Assembly: GCA_012513715.1 (NCBI GenBank)
Contig: JAAZBP010000070.1
Span: 1 to 37,047 of the forward strand
Source: Thermoproteota archaeon
GTDB taxonomy: Archaea > Thermoproteota > Bathyarchaeia > Bathyarchaeales > Bathycorpusculaceae
Length of the DNA stretch: 37,047 nucleotides
Direction of reading: 5' to 3'
Shown here: piece after piece, positions 26,392 through 35,115 of the stretch
Position numbering within the stretch: the first letter of the stretch is position 1
Layout of the letters: each line of letters begins with the position of its first letter
Notes under the pieces: generated by a model
What the model saw: the letters and a program-made list of their open reading frames with translations, nothing else
Databases searched by the model: none
What the model was told of the DNA's origin: nothing
Made by a program: the position numbers and the translations under genes

Positions 26392-26510
26392 AGCTAATAA
26401 CTTTTAATGTAACATAAAAAAAATAGATTGCTGATAAGAGAAAGTTTTTGATAAAAGTAGGAATTGAATTAGACTAAGGCTGTCTATACCAGTTGGGTAC
26501 CCAATTTAAT

Positions 26511-26627
26511 TTATGCTTCTACTGTCATAGGTTTACCGCAACAGACTAGGGTTCCCATACCAGATTGTAGAACTTTGACCTTATTTCCACAAATTTTACA
26601 AACATATACTTCATCAATTTTAGTCAT
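26511..26627 (-). CDS. Desulforedoxin-type rubredoxin-like iron protein
   Basis: A 38-residue protein preceded by a strong GGAGGTG 6 nt before its ATG. The sequence ([14 protein letters not shown], then LVCCGKPM) has the Cys10-x2-Cys13 and Cys29-Cys30 spacing of the desulforedoxin FeS4 site, identical in layout to the N-terminal domain of desulfoferrodoxin (superoxide reductase). It carries no catalytic SOR domain, so it is an electron carrier, probably for a peroxide- or superoxide-reducing enzyme. It is 30 nt downstream of the Fur/PerR gene on the same strand and near catalase, so it belongs to the oxidative-stress unit. Confidence 0.85.
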   Translation of the reverse strand: MTKIDEVYVCKICGNKVKVLQSGMGTLVCCGKPMTVEA

Positions 26628-26657
26628 ATTTTTCACCTCCTTTTGGAAAGTTTAGTT

Positions 26658-27071
26658 TTATTTACATTGATTACAGTAGACGTACAATTCCAGATGTTGC
26701 CCTACAAGGGAAAGTTCCAGCTCTTTTGCTATTTCGGATAAGAACATGTTTATTTTTTCAGATTCATAGTCAATTATTTTTCCGCAGTTCTTGCATATCA
26801 AATTAAGGTGAGGGGAAATATTTGAGTCGTAACGAAGGCTTCCATTACAGAGCGCAAATTCCTGTAGTAATCCAATTTTTGTTAGTAAATGTAGTGTCTG
26901 GTAGATTGTAGCTAAACTAATTGTCGGGTATACCTTTTGGATTTTATCATAAATTTTCTCTACAGACGGGTGTTCCTTGCTAGAAAGAACAAACCTACAA
27001 ATTGCGAGACGTTGAGGTGTAACTTTGAAGCCTTTTTCTCTGAGCATTGTTATGAGCTGCTGATCGTTCAT
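26658..27071 (-). CDS. perR: Fur-family regulator, PerR-like
   Basis: A 137-residue metalloregulator. The N-terminal winged helix (GFKVTPQRLAICRFVLSSKE, then ISLATIYQTLHLLTKIGLL) and the metal-binding C-terminal domain (SPHLNLICKNCGKIIDYES and the final CNQC) are typical of Fur/PerR; the two CxxC pairs form the structural zinc site. Context favours PerR: catalase lies divergent and desulforedoxin downstream, and a PerR-like box sits in the divergent promoter. CTATTTTAAG (minus strand, 27096-27105) is about 29 nt before the ATG, suggesting a leaderless message. Fur proper is the alternative. Confidence 0.85.
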   Translation of the reverse strand: MNDQQLITMLREKGFKVTPQRLAICRFVLSSKEHPSVEKIYDKIQKVYPTISLATIYQTLHLLTKIGLLQEFALCNGSLRYDSNISPHLNLICKNCGKIIDYESEKINMFLSEIAKELELSLVGQHLELYVYCNQCK

Positions 27072-27130
27072 GAGAGTATATTAAAAAGGAGGCTGCTTAA
27101 AATAGTTTCTAACAAAAATAAATGTTTAAA

Positions 27131-27145
27131 TAATAATCATTATAA
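27131..27145. promoter_or_regulatory. PerR/Fur-like box in the catalase promoter
   Basis: TAATAATCATTATAA is a 7-1-7 inverted repeat differing from the bacterial PerR consensus TTATAATnATTATAA only at positions 2 and 3. It overlaps ATTATAAATT, the probable TATA box of catalase, and so would block TBP when bound. Confidence 0.65.
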
Positions 27146-27175
27146 ATTAGTTAACATTGTTAAGAAGGTTAATTT

Positions 27176-28639
27176 ATGAGTGACAAACCTCAAAAGAAAC
27201 TAACTACAGTTGCAGGTGCTCCAGTACCAGACAATCAAAACGCATTGACGGCAGGTCCAAGAGGACCTATGCTACTACAAGACGTGTGGTTCTTAGAAAA
27301 ACTTGCACACTTTGACAGAGAAGTGATCCCAGAAAGAAGAATGCACGCCAAAGGTTCAGGAGCTCACGGATTATTTACCGTAACTCATGACATTACAAAG
27401 TATACTAAAGCAAAGATATTCTCCGAAATAGGTAAAAAAACAGAAATGCTTGCTCGTTTCTCAACAGTCGCAGGAGAAAGAGGCGCTGCTGATGCTGAGA
27501 GAGATATCAGAGGCTTTGCTTTGAAGTTCTACACTGAAGAGGGAAACTGGGACTTAGTAGGCAACAACACTCCTGTGTTTTTCCTTCGCGATCCCTTAAA
27601 GTTCCCAGATTTGAATCATGCGATAAAACGTGACCCTAGAACAAATATGAGAAGCGCCAAAAACAACTGGGACTTCTGGTCGTCACTTCCTGAAGCTCTT
27701 CATCAAGTCACTATAACTATGAGCGATAGAGGTATCCCATATTCGTATAGGCACATGCACGGATTTAGCAGTCACACATTTAGTATGATTAACACTAAAA
27801 ACGAACTAGTCTGGGTAAAGTTCCACTTCGTTACCCAGCAAGGAATAAAAAACTTAACTGACGCAGAAGCTGAATCGATAGTTGCAAAAGACAGAGAAAG
27901 TTTTCAGCGCGATCTATACGAAAGCATTGAAAGAGGGGAATTTCCACGCTGGAAAATGTTCATTCAAGTCATGACTCAGGAACAAGCAAAGAAAATGCCA
28001 TATAACCCGTTTGATTTAACAAAAGTTTGGTATCATGCAGAATATCCACTGATAGAAGTTGGTTATTTTGAATTAAACCGCAACCCCGACAACTACTTTG
28101 CTGAAGTAGAACAGGCAGCATTTAATCCAGCTAATGTAGTTCCAGGAATAAGTTTTTCACCAGATAAAATGCTTCAGGGCAGATTATTCTCGTACGGAGA
28201 TGCTCAACGTTACAGATTAGGTGTTAACCACCATCAGATACCTGTGAATGCTCCACGTTGTCCAGTCAACAGTTATCATAGAGATGGCCAAATGAGGGTG
28301 AATAGTAACGCTGGTAGCACAATTGGATATGAGCCTAATAGCTATGGCGAGTGGCAAGAGCAACCAGACTATAAAGACCCGCCTTTAGAGTTAAGTGGTC
28401 CTGCATATCAATGGAATTTTAGAGAAGACGATAACGACTACTATACACAACCGAGAAAACTATTCAGGTTAATGAATCCGACACAGAAACAAGCCTTATT
28501 TGATAACACAGCACGTGCAATGGGAGATAGCCCAAAAGAAATCAAAGTGAGACATATCAGTAACTGTATGAAGGCTGACCCTGAATATGGGAAAGGTGTT
28601 GCAAAAGCAATGGGAATTCAGTTAAATGAAATCTCATAA
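27176..28639 (+). CDS. katA: Monofunctional heme catalase
   Basis: 487 residues, the small-subunit catalase size. Decomposes hydrogen peroxide in the cytoplasm. The active-site histidine is His57 in [12 protein letters not shown], the distal asparagine is in [12 protein letters not shown] (130/131), and the proximal heme ligand is Tyr340 in [19 protein letters not shown]-region and C-terminal residues also align by eye. An AGAAGG precedes the ATG. Divergent from the PerR-like gene, sharing the PerR-like box. Heme catalases are patchy in archaea and probably came from bacteria, which suits a habitat with oxygen exposure. Very sure. Confidence 0.97.
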   Translation: MSDKPQKKLTTVAGAPVPDNQNALTAGPRGPMLLQDVWFLEKLAHFDREVIPERRMHAKGSGAHGLFTVTHDITKYTKAKIFSEIGKKTEMLARFSTVAGERGAADAERDIRGFALKFYTEEGNWDLVGNNTPVFFLRDPLKFPDLNHAIKRDPRTNMRSAKNNWDFWSSLPEALHQVTITMSDRGIPYSYRHMHGFSSHTFSMINTKNELVWVKFHFVTQQGIKNLTDAEAESIVAKDRESFQRDLYESIERGEFPRWKMFIQVMTQEQAKKMPYNPFDLTKVWYHAEYPLIEVGYFELNRNPDNYFAEVEQAAFNPANVVPGISFSPDKMLQGRLFSYGDAQRYRLGVNHHQIPVNAPRCPVNSYHRDGQMRVNSNAGSTIGYEPNSYGEWQEQPDYKDPPLELSGPAYQWNFREDDNDYYTQPRKLFRLMNPTQKQALFDNTARAMGDSPKEIKVRHISNCMKADPEYGKGVAKAMGIQLNEIS

Positions 28640-29078
28640 TCAAAAGCTCCTTTTTTATTAGGATTTTTTAATTCGCAGATTAAGATATACCTAATTTTTC
28701 TCTGTTACTATAAATCTTCGATAACCAGTTTTTCTCAAATAAAAAATTAAAAGTCATTTTCGAAAAATACAGGGTCTACTAAAGTCAACTTTAAATTTTT
28801 TGAGGAAGCCTAACAAATCAATTAAAACCTTGTTTTATAATTATAAGACACAAAAATCTGCCAAAGAACCAAATATAAACAAAAAATAAAGGTTTTTCAG
28901 GTAAAAAACCAAATTTTTAATTCTATGGACAGTTTTATGGCTAAAAAAGTCTTTTCTTGTAAATACACTAATATAGCCGCAAAAACTATTTTAAACCATT
29001 AGAATTTAATAGAAAGAAAGCAGAATCAGGCGCTTTCTCTCAGATTATTCTGAATAAGAACTCAGGTAAGAATGTTAA
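28640..29078. other. Intergenic: T-tract terminator, otherwise nothing clear
   Basis: T-runs at 28651-28656 and 28664-28669 should end the catalase transcript. The rest is AT-rich with no convincing ORF. A 25-codon ATG ORF at about 28925-29002 (MDSFMAKK...) is not supported. The last 60 nt hold the promoter and leader of aIF1A. Confidence 0.4.
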
Positions 29079-29384
29079 ATGGGTAAAAGAAAAATCACAA
29101 ATGAAGGAAGTCTAGACAACATGGTTCTACCTTCTGAAAACGACGTTTTAGGTATAGCCGTAAAAATGTTGGGTGCAGATAGAATAATGGTGAAATGCCA
29201 AGATGGAAAAGAAAGATTATGCAGGGTCAGGGGTAAACTAAAAAGGCGTGTATGGATAAGAGATGGAGACATAGTCCTTGTTTCACCATGGGATTTCCAA
29301 AGCGATACTAGAGGAGACATTTTCTGGCGCTATAGGAAAAATCAGTCTGATTGGCTGAGAAACCACAATTATCTTACAATGTAA
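29079..29384 (+). CDS. eif1A: Translation initiation factor aIF1A
   Basis: 101 residues, full length for the archaeal factor. It binds the small ribosomal subunit A site during initiation. The OB-fold core reads GIAVKMLGADRIMVKCQDGK, then RLCRVRGKLKRRVWIRDGDIVLVSPWDFQ, nearly diagnostic for the eIF1A family, preceded by a flexible basic N-terminus. A LysW-like gene follows after only 12 nt. Confidence 0.96.
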   Translation: MGKRKITNEGSLDNMVLPSENDVLGIAVKMLGADRIMVKCQDGKERLCRVRGKLKRRVWIRDGDIVLVSPWDFQSDTRGDIFWRYRKNQSDWLRNHNYLTM

Positions 29385-29396
29385 TGAGGGATAATA

Positions 29397-29567
29397 ATTA
29401 ATTTAAAATGTATAGACTGCGGAAATACTTTCTCCAAAGATGGAATAACACACAACCAAGTTGTTACTTGCCCAATATGTGAATCGCAATACAAAATTGT
29501 TATAGATAACGGAAAAATTTCTTTAAAAGAAAATGTGCTTGAAGAAAAAGACTTTGGAGAATTCTGA
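29397..29567 (+). CDS. LysW-like carrier / small zinc-ribbon protein with ATT-type start
   Basis: 56 residues, beginning LKCIDCGNTF, with a second CPIC pair and an acidic tail LEEKDFGEF. LysW/ArgW carriers have the same plan: two CxxC pairs, a short strand region, and an acidic tail ending EDWGE whose last Glu carries lysine or arginine precursors. Here the tail ends DFGE-Phe, so the Glu is not terminal. No ATG/GTG/TTG/CTG is available between the in-frame TGA (29385) and the first Cys; TGAGGG (29385-29390) is 6 nt before ATT 29397, giving MNLKCIDC. It follows aIF1A closely and has no LysX/ArgX partner nearby. The family call is moderate; carrier function is uncertain. Confidence 0.65.
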   Translation: MNLKCIDCGNTFSKDGITHNQVVTCPICESQYKIVIDNGKISLKENVLEEKDFGEF

Positions 29568-29803
29568 AGCACCCAGGATTAAAAAGACCCTTTATTTAAA
29601 GTAAAAATTTAATTTTTAAAAATACAGCTCTGAATAAAAAATAAAGGGTTATTTGCAATAATCTAAAAGTAATTTTAGCACGACAAACTTTAAAGTAAAA
29701 GGTCTTTTTCTTGTGCAAACATTTAAGTCGACCGAAATATTTACATTTATAGTTAATTCTTCCGCTATTTTTCATAGCTTAAAATTAACAGGAATAATAA
29801 GTA

Positions 29804-30022
29804 ATGTCACAACAAAATAGAGTACAAATAAAATGTAGTGATTGCGGCAAAACTGATACTGTTTCATTTAAACCAACACCAGGTAAACCAGTTTATTGCC
29901 GAGATTGTTTAAGCAAACATAGAGTAAAAAGAACAGATTCTAGAGATAGAGTGGAAAATAGATCACCGGTTCCCAGTGTAGAAAAGCAAGCATGGTCTAG
30001 ACGACAAAATAACTGGAAATAA
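29804..30022 (+). CDS. CxxC-x17-CxxC zinc-ribbon protein
   Basis: 72 residues. The core IKCSDCGKTDTVSFKPTPGK and PVYCRDC has two CxxC pairs 17 residues apart, a small zinc-ribbon found in many archaeal and some bacterial short proteins. The basic, unfolded tail (KHRVKRTDSRDR...) suggests nucleic-acid contact. A TTAAAATTA near 29780 could be its TATA box and AGGA lies about 10 nt before the ATG. Function is unknown. Confidence 0.75.
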   Translation: MSQQNRVQIKCSDCGKTDTVSFKPTPGKPVYCRDCLSKHRVKRTDSRDRVENRSPVPSVEKQAWSRRQNNWK

Positions 30023-30177
30023 TAAAAAACTTTTTCACTTATTATAGGTAACTCAAAAAAGTTTTTCTGGGAAGTTTCCAGTTAAAGTTCACTTGAACTT
30101 TATTTTTCTCCAGATAACCCCATAATTTTTCATATTAAAAGGATTAACATCTAAGGTGAATAGAACAAAAAATGGTT

Positions 30178-30303
30178 TTAATGGTTTTTTGTTAACATAT
30201 GACCTTTATGTTGAACCATTCTATGAACTCTTAATTCTTCAGGACTTTGAAAGTTTTTATTGCATATTCGACATTTAAATAATTGATTATTGTAAGGTAA
30301 CAT
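30178..30303 (-). CDS. Mini C2H2 zinc-finger protein
   Basis: A 41-codon gene. One classical C2H2 finger fills it: CRICNKNF, then LRVHRMVQH (Cys-x2-Cys-x12-His-x4-His), with the FKC start and the leucine of the finger core present. Single-finger proteins of this size occur in archaea and are thought to bind DNA or RNA. CTTTATAAG on the minus strand near 30362-30370 is a fitting TATA box with a leader of about 35 nt; no Shine-Dalgarno is seen. Fairly sure, because the finger pattern is specific. Confidence 0.65.
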   Translation of the reverse strand: MLPYNNQLFKCRICNKNFQSPEELRVHRMVQHKGHMLTKNH

Positions 30304-30642
30304 CTGTTTTTCGCCTATCGCAGTACACACCGCTTTAGAACGTCAAAGAGGTCTAAGCTACTTATAAAGAAGACATCAAGATATCCTGAAGCGCTCATTT
30401 AACAGCAGTAAATAACACCTGTAAAAACCTTACCAGTCCAAAGAATACGACACTAAAAGAAAGTATTTTAGAATGAAGAATAAGGTCTTTAAATTTACTT
30501 TAAAAAAACGTCCAAACAAAAACTTATGACTACACTAAAGATAGGCGCCTGCTCGAGTTTGACTTAAGGTAAAATTTTTTTCTTATTTACAATAAACAAA
30601 CAGGAAATTTATGTTTAAACAGAATATAGGGAACCTACTTTT
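30304..30642. other. Intergenic between two small minus-strand genes
   Basis: Holds the promoter of the C2H2 gene (TATA-like 30362-30370). I see no other ORF or stable fold here. Confidence 0.35.
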
Positions 30643-30771
30643 TTAGCGTTTTTTGCCTTTTGGAGGCAGTTGTTGTCTCATTTCTTTCTTCTTAGCTTCC
30701 TTTTCACGTTCCATTTTTTTTCTTTGTTTATTCTGAGTATTTTTTTGTTTCCTTCTTGCAACACTGGGCAT
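30643..30771 (-). CDS. Tiny lysine/arginine-rich protein
   Basis: A 42-codon ORF: MPSVARRKQKNTQNK, then KKMEREKEAKKKEMR and a PPKGKKR end. It is almost entirely charged and helical, like a small chromatin or ribosome-associated basic protein. TTTATATAAA (30821-30830) lies about 55 nt before the ATG and predicts transcription from about 30800. No family is recognised; low complexity makes coding status uncertain. Confidence 0.45.
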   Translation of the reverse strand: MPSVARRKQKNTQNKQRKKMEREKEAKKKEMRQQLPPKGKKR

Positions 30772-30820
30772 AAAATCACACTTTAGGATAGCAACATTGA
30801 AGCTAAAACATTTTCGGGTC

Positions 30821-30830
30821 TTTATATAAA
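30821..30830 (-). promoter_or_regulatory. TATA box of the tiny basic protein gene
   Basis: TTTATATAAA, a self-complementary TATA box about 55 nt upstream of the ATG at 30771, in the gap between that gene and the P-type ATPase. Confidence 0.45.
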
Positions 30831-30955
30831 AGAACTTTGTCGAGATGACGGGAAAAACATATGCAAATTCAAAAATCAGTCGGATGGTGAAAGTTTAAGC
30901 ATCTTGAATAAGTTTCGGAGTATGTGAAACTGAATTAGGAAGGAAAATGGAAAAA

Positions 30956-33691
30956 TTAGTTTTTAATCGGCTGAGGCAAAGGAGTTAGTGTAGACGCTTT
31001 TTGTTCGTTCTTATCATCGCGGTAATGTAGAATGCGTTTGGTTACTTCAATTGTTAATAGGACTATCGAAGATAGGCCTGCTATCAGAATCACTTCATCC
31101 AAACCAATTGGAGCGAGATTAAAGCTTTCTCTTAGGAACGGCACGTTTATTATCAGCAGAATTAAGGCGATTTCCCAAAGTATTGTTCCCACAAGCAGTT
31201 TATGGGGCCGAACTTTGACTATTGTGTATTTTAGTGAACGACAACTTAGAGCTAATACTAGTTCGAAAAAGATCAATACCAAGAAGAGGCGGGTTTGAGC
31301 TACTTCAATACCTAGTGGCAACGCACTTATGAATACCCAAAGCAGTAGTGGCGTTTCTATGAGGATAGCACGTATTAAGAATACTTTAACGTCTTTAGTG
31401 AATATGCTTTCTTTCGGATTTCTTGGCGGTCTCTTCATTACGTCTGGTTCAGGAGGACTTAAACCTAGAGCTATGGCAGGCAACCCATCTGTGGCTAAAT
31501 TGATATATAGAATATGCACTGGAAGAAGCGGAAGAGGATAACCAGCCAAAACTGCGAAGGATAGTATAAGTATCTCTACAAGGTTTGCCTGCAGCAGGTA
31601 AGTAAGATATTTTTTGATATTATCGTATGTCCATCTCCCCATTTCTACTGCATTTACTATTGTTGCAAAGTTGTCGTCTTCAAGCACTAAGTCTGCAGAT
31701 TCCTTTGTTACTTCTGTACCCGTTATACCCATAGCGACGCCGATATCGGATTTTTTGAGTGCAGGCGCATCGTTAACTCCGTCACCGGTCATGGCGACAA
31801 CTTCGCCCTTATTTTTCCATGCTTCAACAATTTTGAGTTTATGAAGGGGGGAAACTCGGGCGTAAACACTTATTCTTCTGACTTTATCACTGAATTCTTC
31901 ATCAGATATCCGTTCTAAGTCTTCGCCTGTTAAAATTTCGTCGCCATCTTGGTAAATACCGATTTCTTTTGCGACAGCCAAAGCAGTTAGTTTATGGTCT
32001 CCTGTAATCATAATTGGTTTGATTTTGATTTGTTTACATAGTCTTACAGCGTCTATAGCTTCTTTTCTCGGCGGATCCATCATGCCAATTAAACCTAAGA
32101 ATACTAAGTTGTTCTCAACAGATTCTTCTGTGCAGTCGGTTAAATCTCCAGACATTTCTTTATAAGCTATGCCTAATACTCGAAGACCTTGACTGGCCAT
32201 TTCCTCGTTTATACTAAGTACTTTTTGGAGTTTTTGTTCAGTCAATTTTTCAGTTACGTTCTCTGAGTAGATATGTGAGCAGTATCGCAGAACAATTTCG
32301 GGGGCACCTTTTGTGAATATGAGTTTTTTATCTTCTGGTCGGTCTTTAACAGCATGTATTGTAGTCATGCGTTTGCGGTCAGAGGAAAATGGAAACTCGT
32401 TTATACGAGGATACGCACAAGATACTTCATCTTTTTTAATTCCAGCCTTAAGTGCAGAAACAACTAAAGCACCTTCGGTTGGATCACCTTTAACAATCCA
32501 GTTATCGCCGTCTAAAACTACGGCTGCATCATTACATAATACAGATCCTTTCATGAGGAGTGAAAAAGATTCAGTCTTCAGCACATCCGGGTTATTTAGT
32601 TCTAATTCACCTTTAGGTGAGTATCCAACACCAGTTACTTTGATAAATGAGCTAGGTGTGTAAATTTTACGGACAGTCATTTCTCCTTTGGTTAAAGTGC
32701 CTGTTTTGTCAGTACAGATGACTGTTGTAGATCCAAGAGTTTCAACTGCAGGCATTTTTCTCACTAGAGCACTACGTTTTGCCATCTTGTACATACCTAT
32801 GGCTAGGCTGCCAGTCACAATTGCTGGGAGGGCCTCGGGTACTGCAGCAACTGCTAGCGCAATTCCAAATAGAACCATTTCAAGCAGGTCTAGACCACGC
32901 AGTACCCCAAGAATTATGACTGTTATGCTTACTCCTAAAGCTGCGGCACCAAGCCATTTTCCAATCTCTTTAGTTCTTTTCTCTAAAGGAGTCTCTCTCT
33001 TTTCAACAGCACTTACTTGGCCTGCAATTTTTCCAAACTCTGTATTCATTCCAGTAGTTATAACTAAAGCTTTAGCTTTGCCTGATGTAACTGCTGTTCC
33101 TGAAAAAACCATATTTTTTTTGTCCAAAATAGCTGCATCTTTAGCTACTTTCGTTATGTTCTTTTCAACTGGTATAGATTCGCCAGTTAGAGGGGCTTCA
33201 TTTACATGTAAATTGTTAACTTCGATAAGTCTTGCATCAGCAGCTACTTTGTCTCCTTCCTTAAGAACTAGAATATCACCTGGCACGATGTCTTTAGCGG
33301 GTATTTGTACTTCTCGTCCATCCCTTAACACTGTAGCTGTTGGAACAAGCATTTTTGTCAAAGCTTCAAGGGCTTTTTCTGCGCGATATTCCTGAACGAA
33401 ACCTAAGACAGCGGAAAGCACCACAATTATCAATATTATTGAGGCGTCAAATTGATGCCCAGTTACAAAAGATATTATCGCTGCTGCAATTAGTATAATT
33501 ATTAAGATGTTTTTAAATTGCCCCAAAAAAATCTTTATGGGCGACATTTTTTGTCCAGCAGCTAACTGATTAGGACCATATTTGTTAAGCCTGTTAGCTG
33601 CTTCAGTTGAGCTTAATCCAGATTTTGTGCAGTCAAGCTTGTTTAGAACATCTGCTGATTCTAAGGCATGCCATGATTCCTCGTTACTCAT
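30956..33691 (-). CDS. P2-type cation ATPase, probably Ca2+ exporting
   Basis: 911 residues. The N-terminal cation-ATPase domain, LTGESIPVEK (TGES loop), M4 AAVPEALPAIVTG, phosphorylation motif DKTGT (Asp328), FTKGAPEIVLR, hinge TGDGVNDAPALKKSDIG and M6 YINLATDGLPAIALG are all present. The M4 Glu and the M6 Asn...Asp residues correspond to the SERCA-type site II ligands, so Ca2+ export is likely. The M5 stretch (YDNIKKYLTYLLQANLVEIL) lacks the usual acidic site I residue in the expected place, suggesting one Ca2+ per cycle. An inverted repeat lies upstream. Mn2+ is an alternative cargo. Confidence 0.92.
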   Translation of the reverse strand: MSNEESWHALESADVLNKLDCTKSGLSSTEAANRLNKYGPNQLAAGQKMSPIKIFLGQFKNILIIILIAAAIISFVTGHQFDASIILIIVVLSAVLGFVQEYRAEKALEALTKMLVPTATVLRDGREVQIPAKDIVPGDILVLKEGDKVAADARLIEVNNLHVNEAPLTGESIPVEKNITKVAKDAAILDKKNMVFSGTAVTSGKAKALVITTGMNTEFGKIAGQVSAVEKRETPLEKRTKEIGKWLGAAALGVSITVIILGVLRGLDLLEMVLFGIALAVAAVPEALPAIVTGSLAIGMYKMAKRSALVRKMPAVETLGSTTVICTDKTGTLTKGEMTVRKIYTPSSFIKVTGVGYSPKGELELNNPDVLKTESFSLLMKGSVLCNDAAVVLDGDNWIVKGDPTEGALVVSALKAGIKKDEVSCAYPRINEFPFSSDRKRMTTIHAVKDRPEDKKLIFTKGAPEIVLRYCSHIYSENVTEKLTEQKLQKVLSINEEMASQGLRVLGIAYKEMSGDLTDCTEESVENNLVFLGLIGMMDPPRKEAIDAVRLCKQIKIKPIMITGDHKLTALAVAKEIGIYQDGDEILTGEDLERISDEEFSDKVRRISVYARVSPLHKLKIVEAWKNKGEVVAMTGDGVNDAPALKKSDIGVAMGITGTEVTKESADLVLEDDNFATIVNAVEMGRWTYDNIKKYLTYLLQANLVEILILSFAVLAGYPLPLLPVHILYINLATDGLPAIALGLSPPEPDVMKRPPRNPKESIFTKDVKVFLIRAILIETPLLLWVFISALPLGIEVAQTRLFLVLIFFELVLALSCRSLKYTIVKVRPHKLLVGTILWEIALILLIINVPFLRESFNLAPIGLDEVILIAGLSSIVLLTIEVTKRILHYRDDKNEQKASTLTPLPQPIKN

Positions 33692-34445
33692 AACCTGTCG
33701 CCTTCATAGATTAATCGAATCTGATTGATTAATTAAACCAATCAATTCTAAACCGATTGCTTTTACAAAACAACTATTTATAGTTCATTATTTTTTTTAA
33801 ACTTTTTAAGTTAAGACTTTGACTTATCGCTACCAAGTTTTTTTTTAATAAACAATTTTTTATCAATAATACTATTTAAAAAACAATTTATTCAAATATA
33901 AAAATTCGTTTTTTACATAAAAAAAATTACATATTGCATAGCTTCGTACGGAAAAACCAATTTTTTCGAATTAGAACCCTCAACAGCGTTAATTCATTTG
34001 ATTTCCAAACACGAATTTTCTTCTGAAATGACTAACCTGAAAAAATCCAAAAACTAACCTTACAATTATCTAACATAGATAGACACCAATTTTAGGCACT
34101 CTGCTTGTTTTTATGTGTTAATTTTTAACGATTTGATTATAATAGTAGCATCGGTGATAGTCGTTTTTTGTAATTCTTTAACTTACTAATTCAACATAAA
34201 AAAATCCAATGCTACTATTACAGAAAAAAAGTTATTAGAACATAAAAATGTTAATGGATATATTTAATCTGCTAATTGCTAAAAGTTAACAAAAATAATT
34301 TTTAATGGTTCTTCGTCTTTTCTAAAAACTCAATTTGACCACTATATAATATCACTGAAGTTCAATTGATACTTGAGTTGTTTTTAATTTGATTTTAACA
34401 TAAATTATTTTATACAATGGAACTTAATGATTCATTGGAGATTAA
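33692..34445. other. Large AT-rich intergenic region with inverted repeats
   Basis: No ORF is supported. Near the ATPase start, ATTGATT (33724-33730) and AATCAAT (33740-33746) form a 7-9-7 inverted repeat that could be an operator. Further on, 34140-34151 and 34209-34220 are complementary (12 bp). Otherwise it is homopolymer-rich DNA containing the trmO promoter. Confidence 0.4.
34140..34220. repeat. 12-bp inverted repeat flanking 57 nt
   Basis: TAATAGTAGCAT at 34140-34151 is the exact reverse complement of ATGCTACTATTA at 34209-34220. The interior has no ORF. It could be a hairpin RNA, a regulatory cruciform or the remnant of a tiny mobile element; no target-site duplication is obvious. Confidence 0.45.
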
Positions 34446-34889
34446 ATGGCTTCTGAAGAAAAAATCGTGCTCTATCCTGTAGGTTACGTAAAAAGCAAAT
34501 ATGTCAATAAAGGAAATCGAGATATAATTTCGCAGATTGTAATAAAAAATGAACTAATTGAAACATTGCAGGGAATTGAGGATTTTTCACATATATTTGT
34601 GCTGTTCTATTTTGACCGCATTTCACCTGAAAAAAAGAGCAAATTGAAACTACATCCTAAAGGCCGAGCTGATTTACCTTTAGTAGGAACTTTAGGAAGC
34701 AGATCGATGCTGCACCCAAATCCCATTGGCTTAACATTAGTAGAGATAATAAAAGTCGAGGAAAACATTTTGACGGTTAAAGGTTTAGACGCCTACGACG
34801 ACACACCTGTATTGGATATTAAACCGTACGATCCGGAAGGAGACGCTGCAGTCAACGTAAGAGTACCTGACTGGTGGAATAAAATATAG
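34446..34889 (+). CDS. trmO: TrmO-family tRNA (t6A37) N6-methyltransferase
   Basis: 147 residues, the compact archaeal form. The beta-barrel SAM-binding family (formerly TsaA/UPF0066) methylates t6A37 of certain tRNAs. Visible landmarks: YPVGYVKSKY at the start, GIEDFSHIFVLFYFD, HPKGRADLPLVGTLGSRSML, then HPNPIGLTLVEI, and DAYDDTPVLDIKPYDP. The usual R-P-N-P-I-G is H-P-N-P-I-G here. GGAG lies 6 nt before the ATG. Confidence 0.92.
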   Translation: MASEEKIVLYPVGYVKSKYVNKGNRDIISQIVIKNELIETLQGIEDFSHIFVLFYFDRISPEKKSKLKLHPKGRADLPLVGTLGSRSMLHPNPIGLTLVEIIKVEENILTVKGLDAYDDTPVLDIKPYDPEGDAAVNVRVPDWWNKI

Positions 34890-35115
34890 ACGCCCCAACA
34901 TCATTATTTTAATTGGTCAATTTTCAAAGAATCTCAGGAGTTTTACATTTTTCTGTTTAACGAAAAATCCTCAGTTTATAAGAAAACAAATAATCAGGAT
35001 AAACATTAACTAGGTCACATACATATTCCGCTATCCTAAATTCTTTTTAAATAAAGCGGATTCCAAAAAAAGTTCGATTAATGATAAACCAGTTCAGCTT
35101 ATTTTTTATGGTTTT

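Noticed and set aside
32688-33395. 235-codon ORF on the plus strand
   Set aside because: Lies entirely antisense to the P-type ATPase, is serine/alanine/threonine-rich without motifs, and has no promoter or RBS. A shadow of the real gene.
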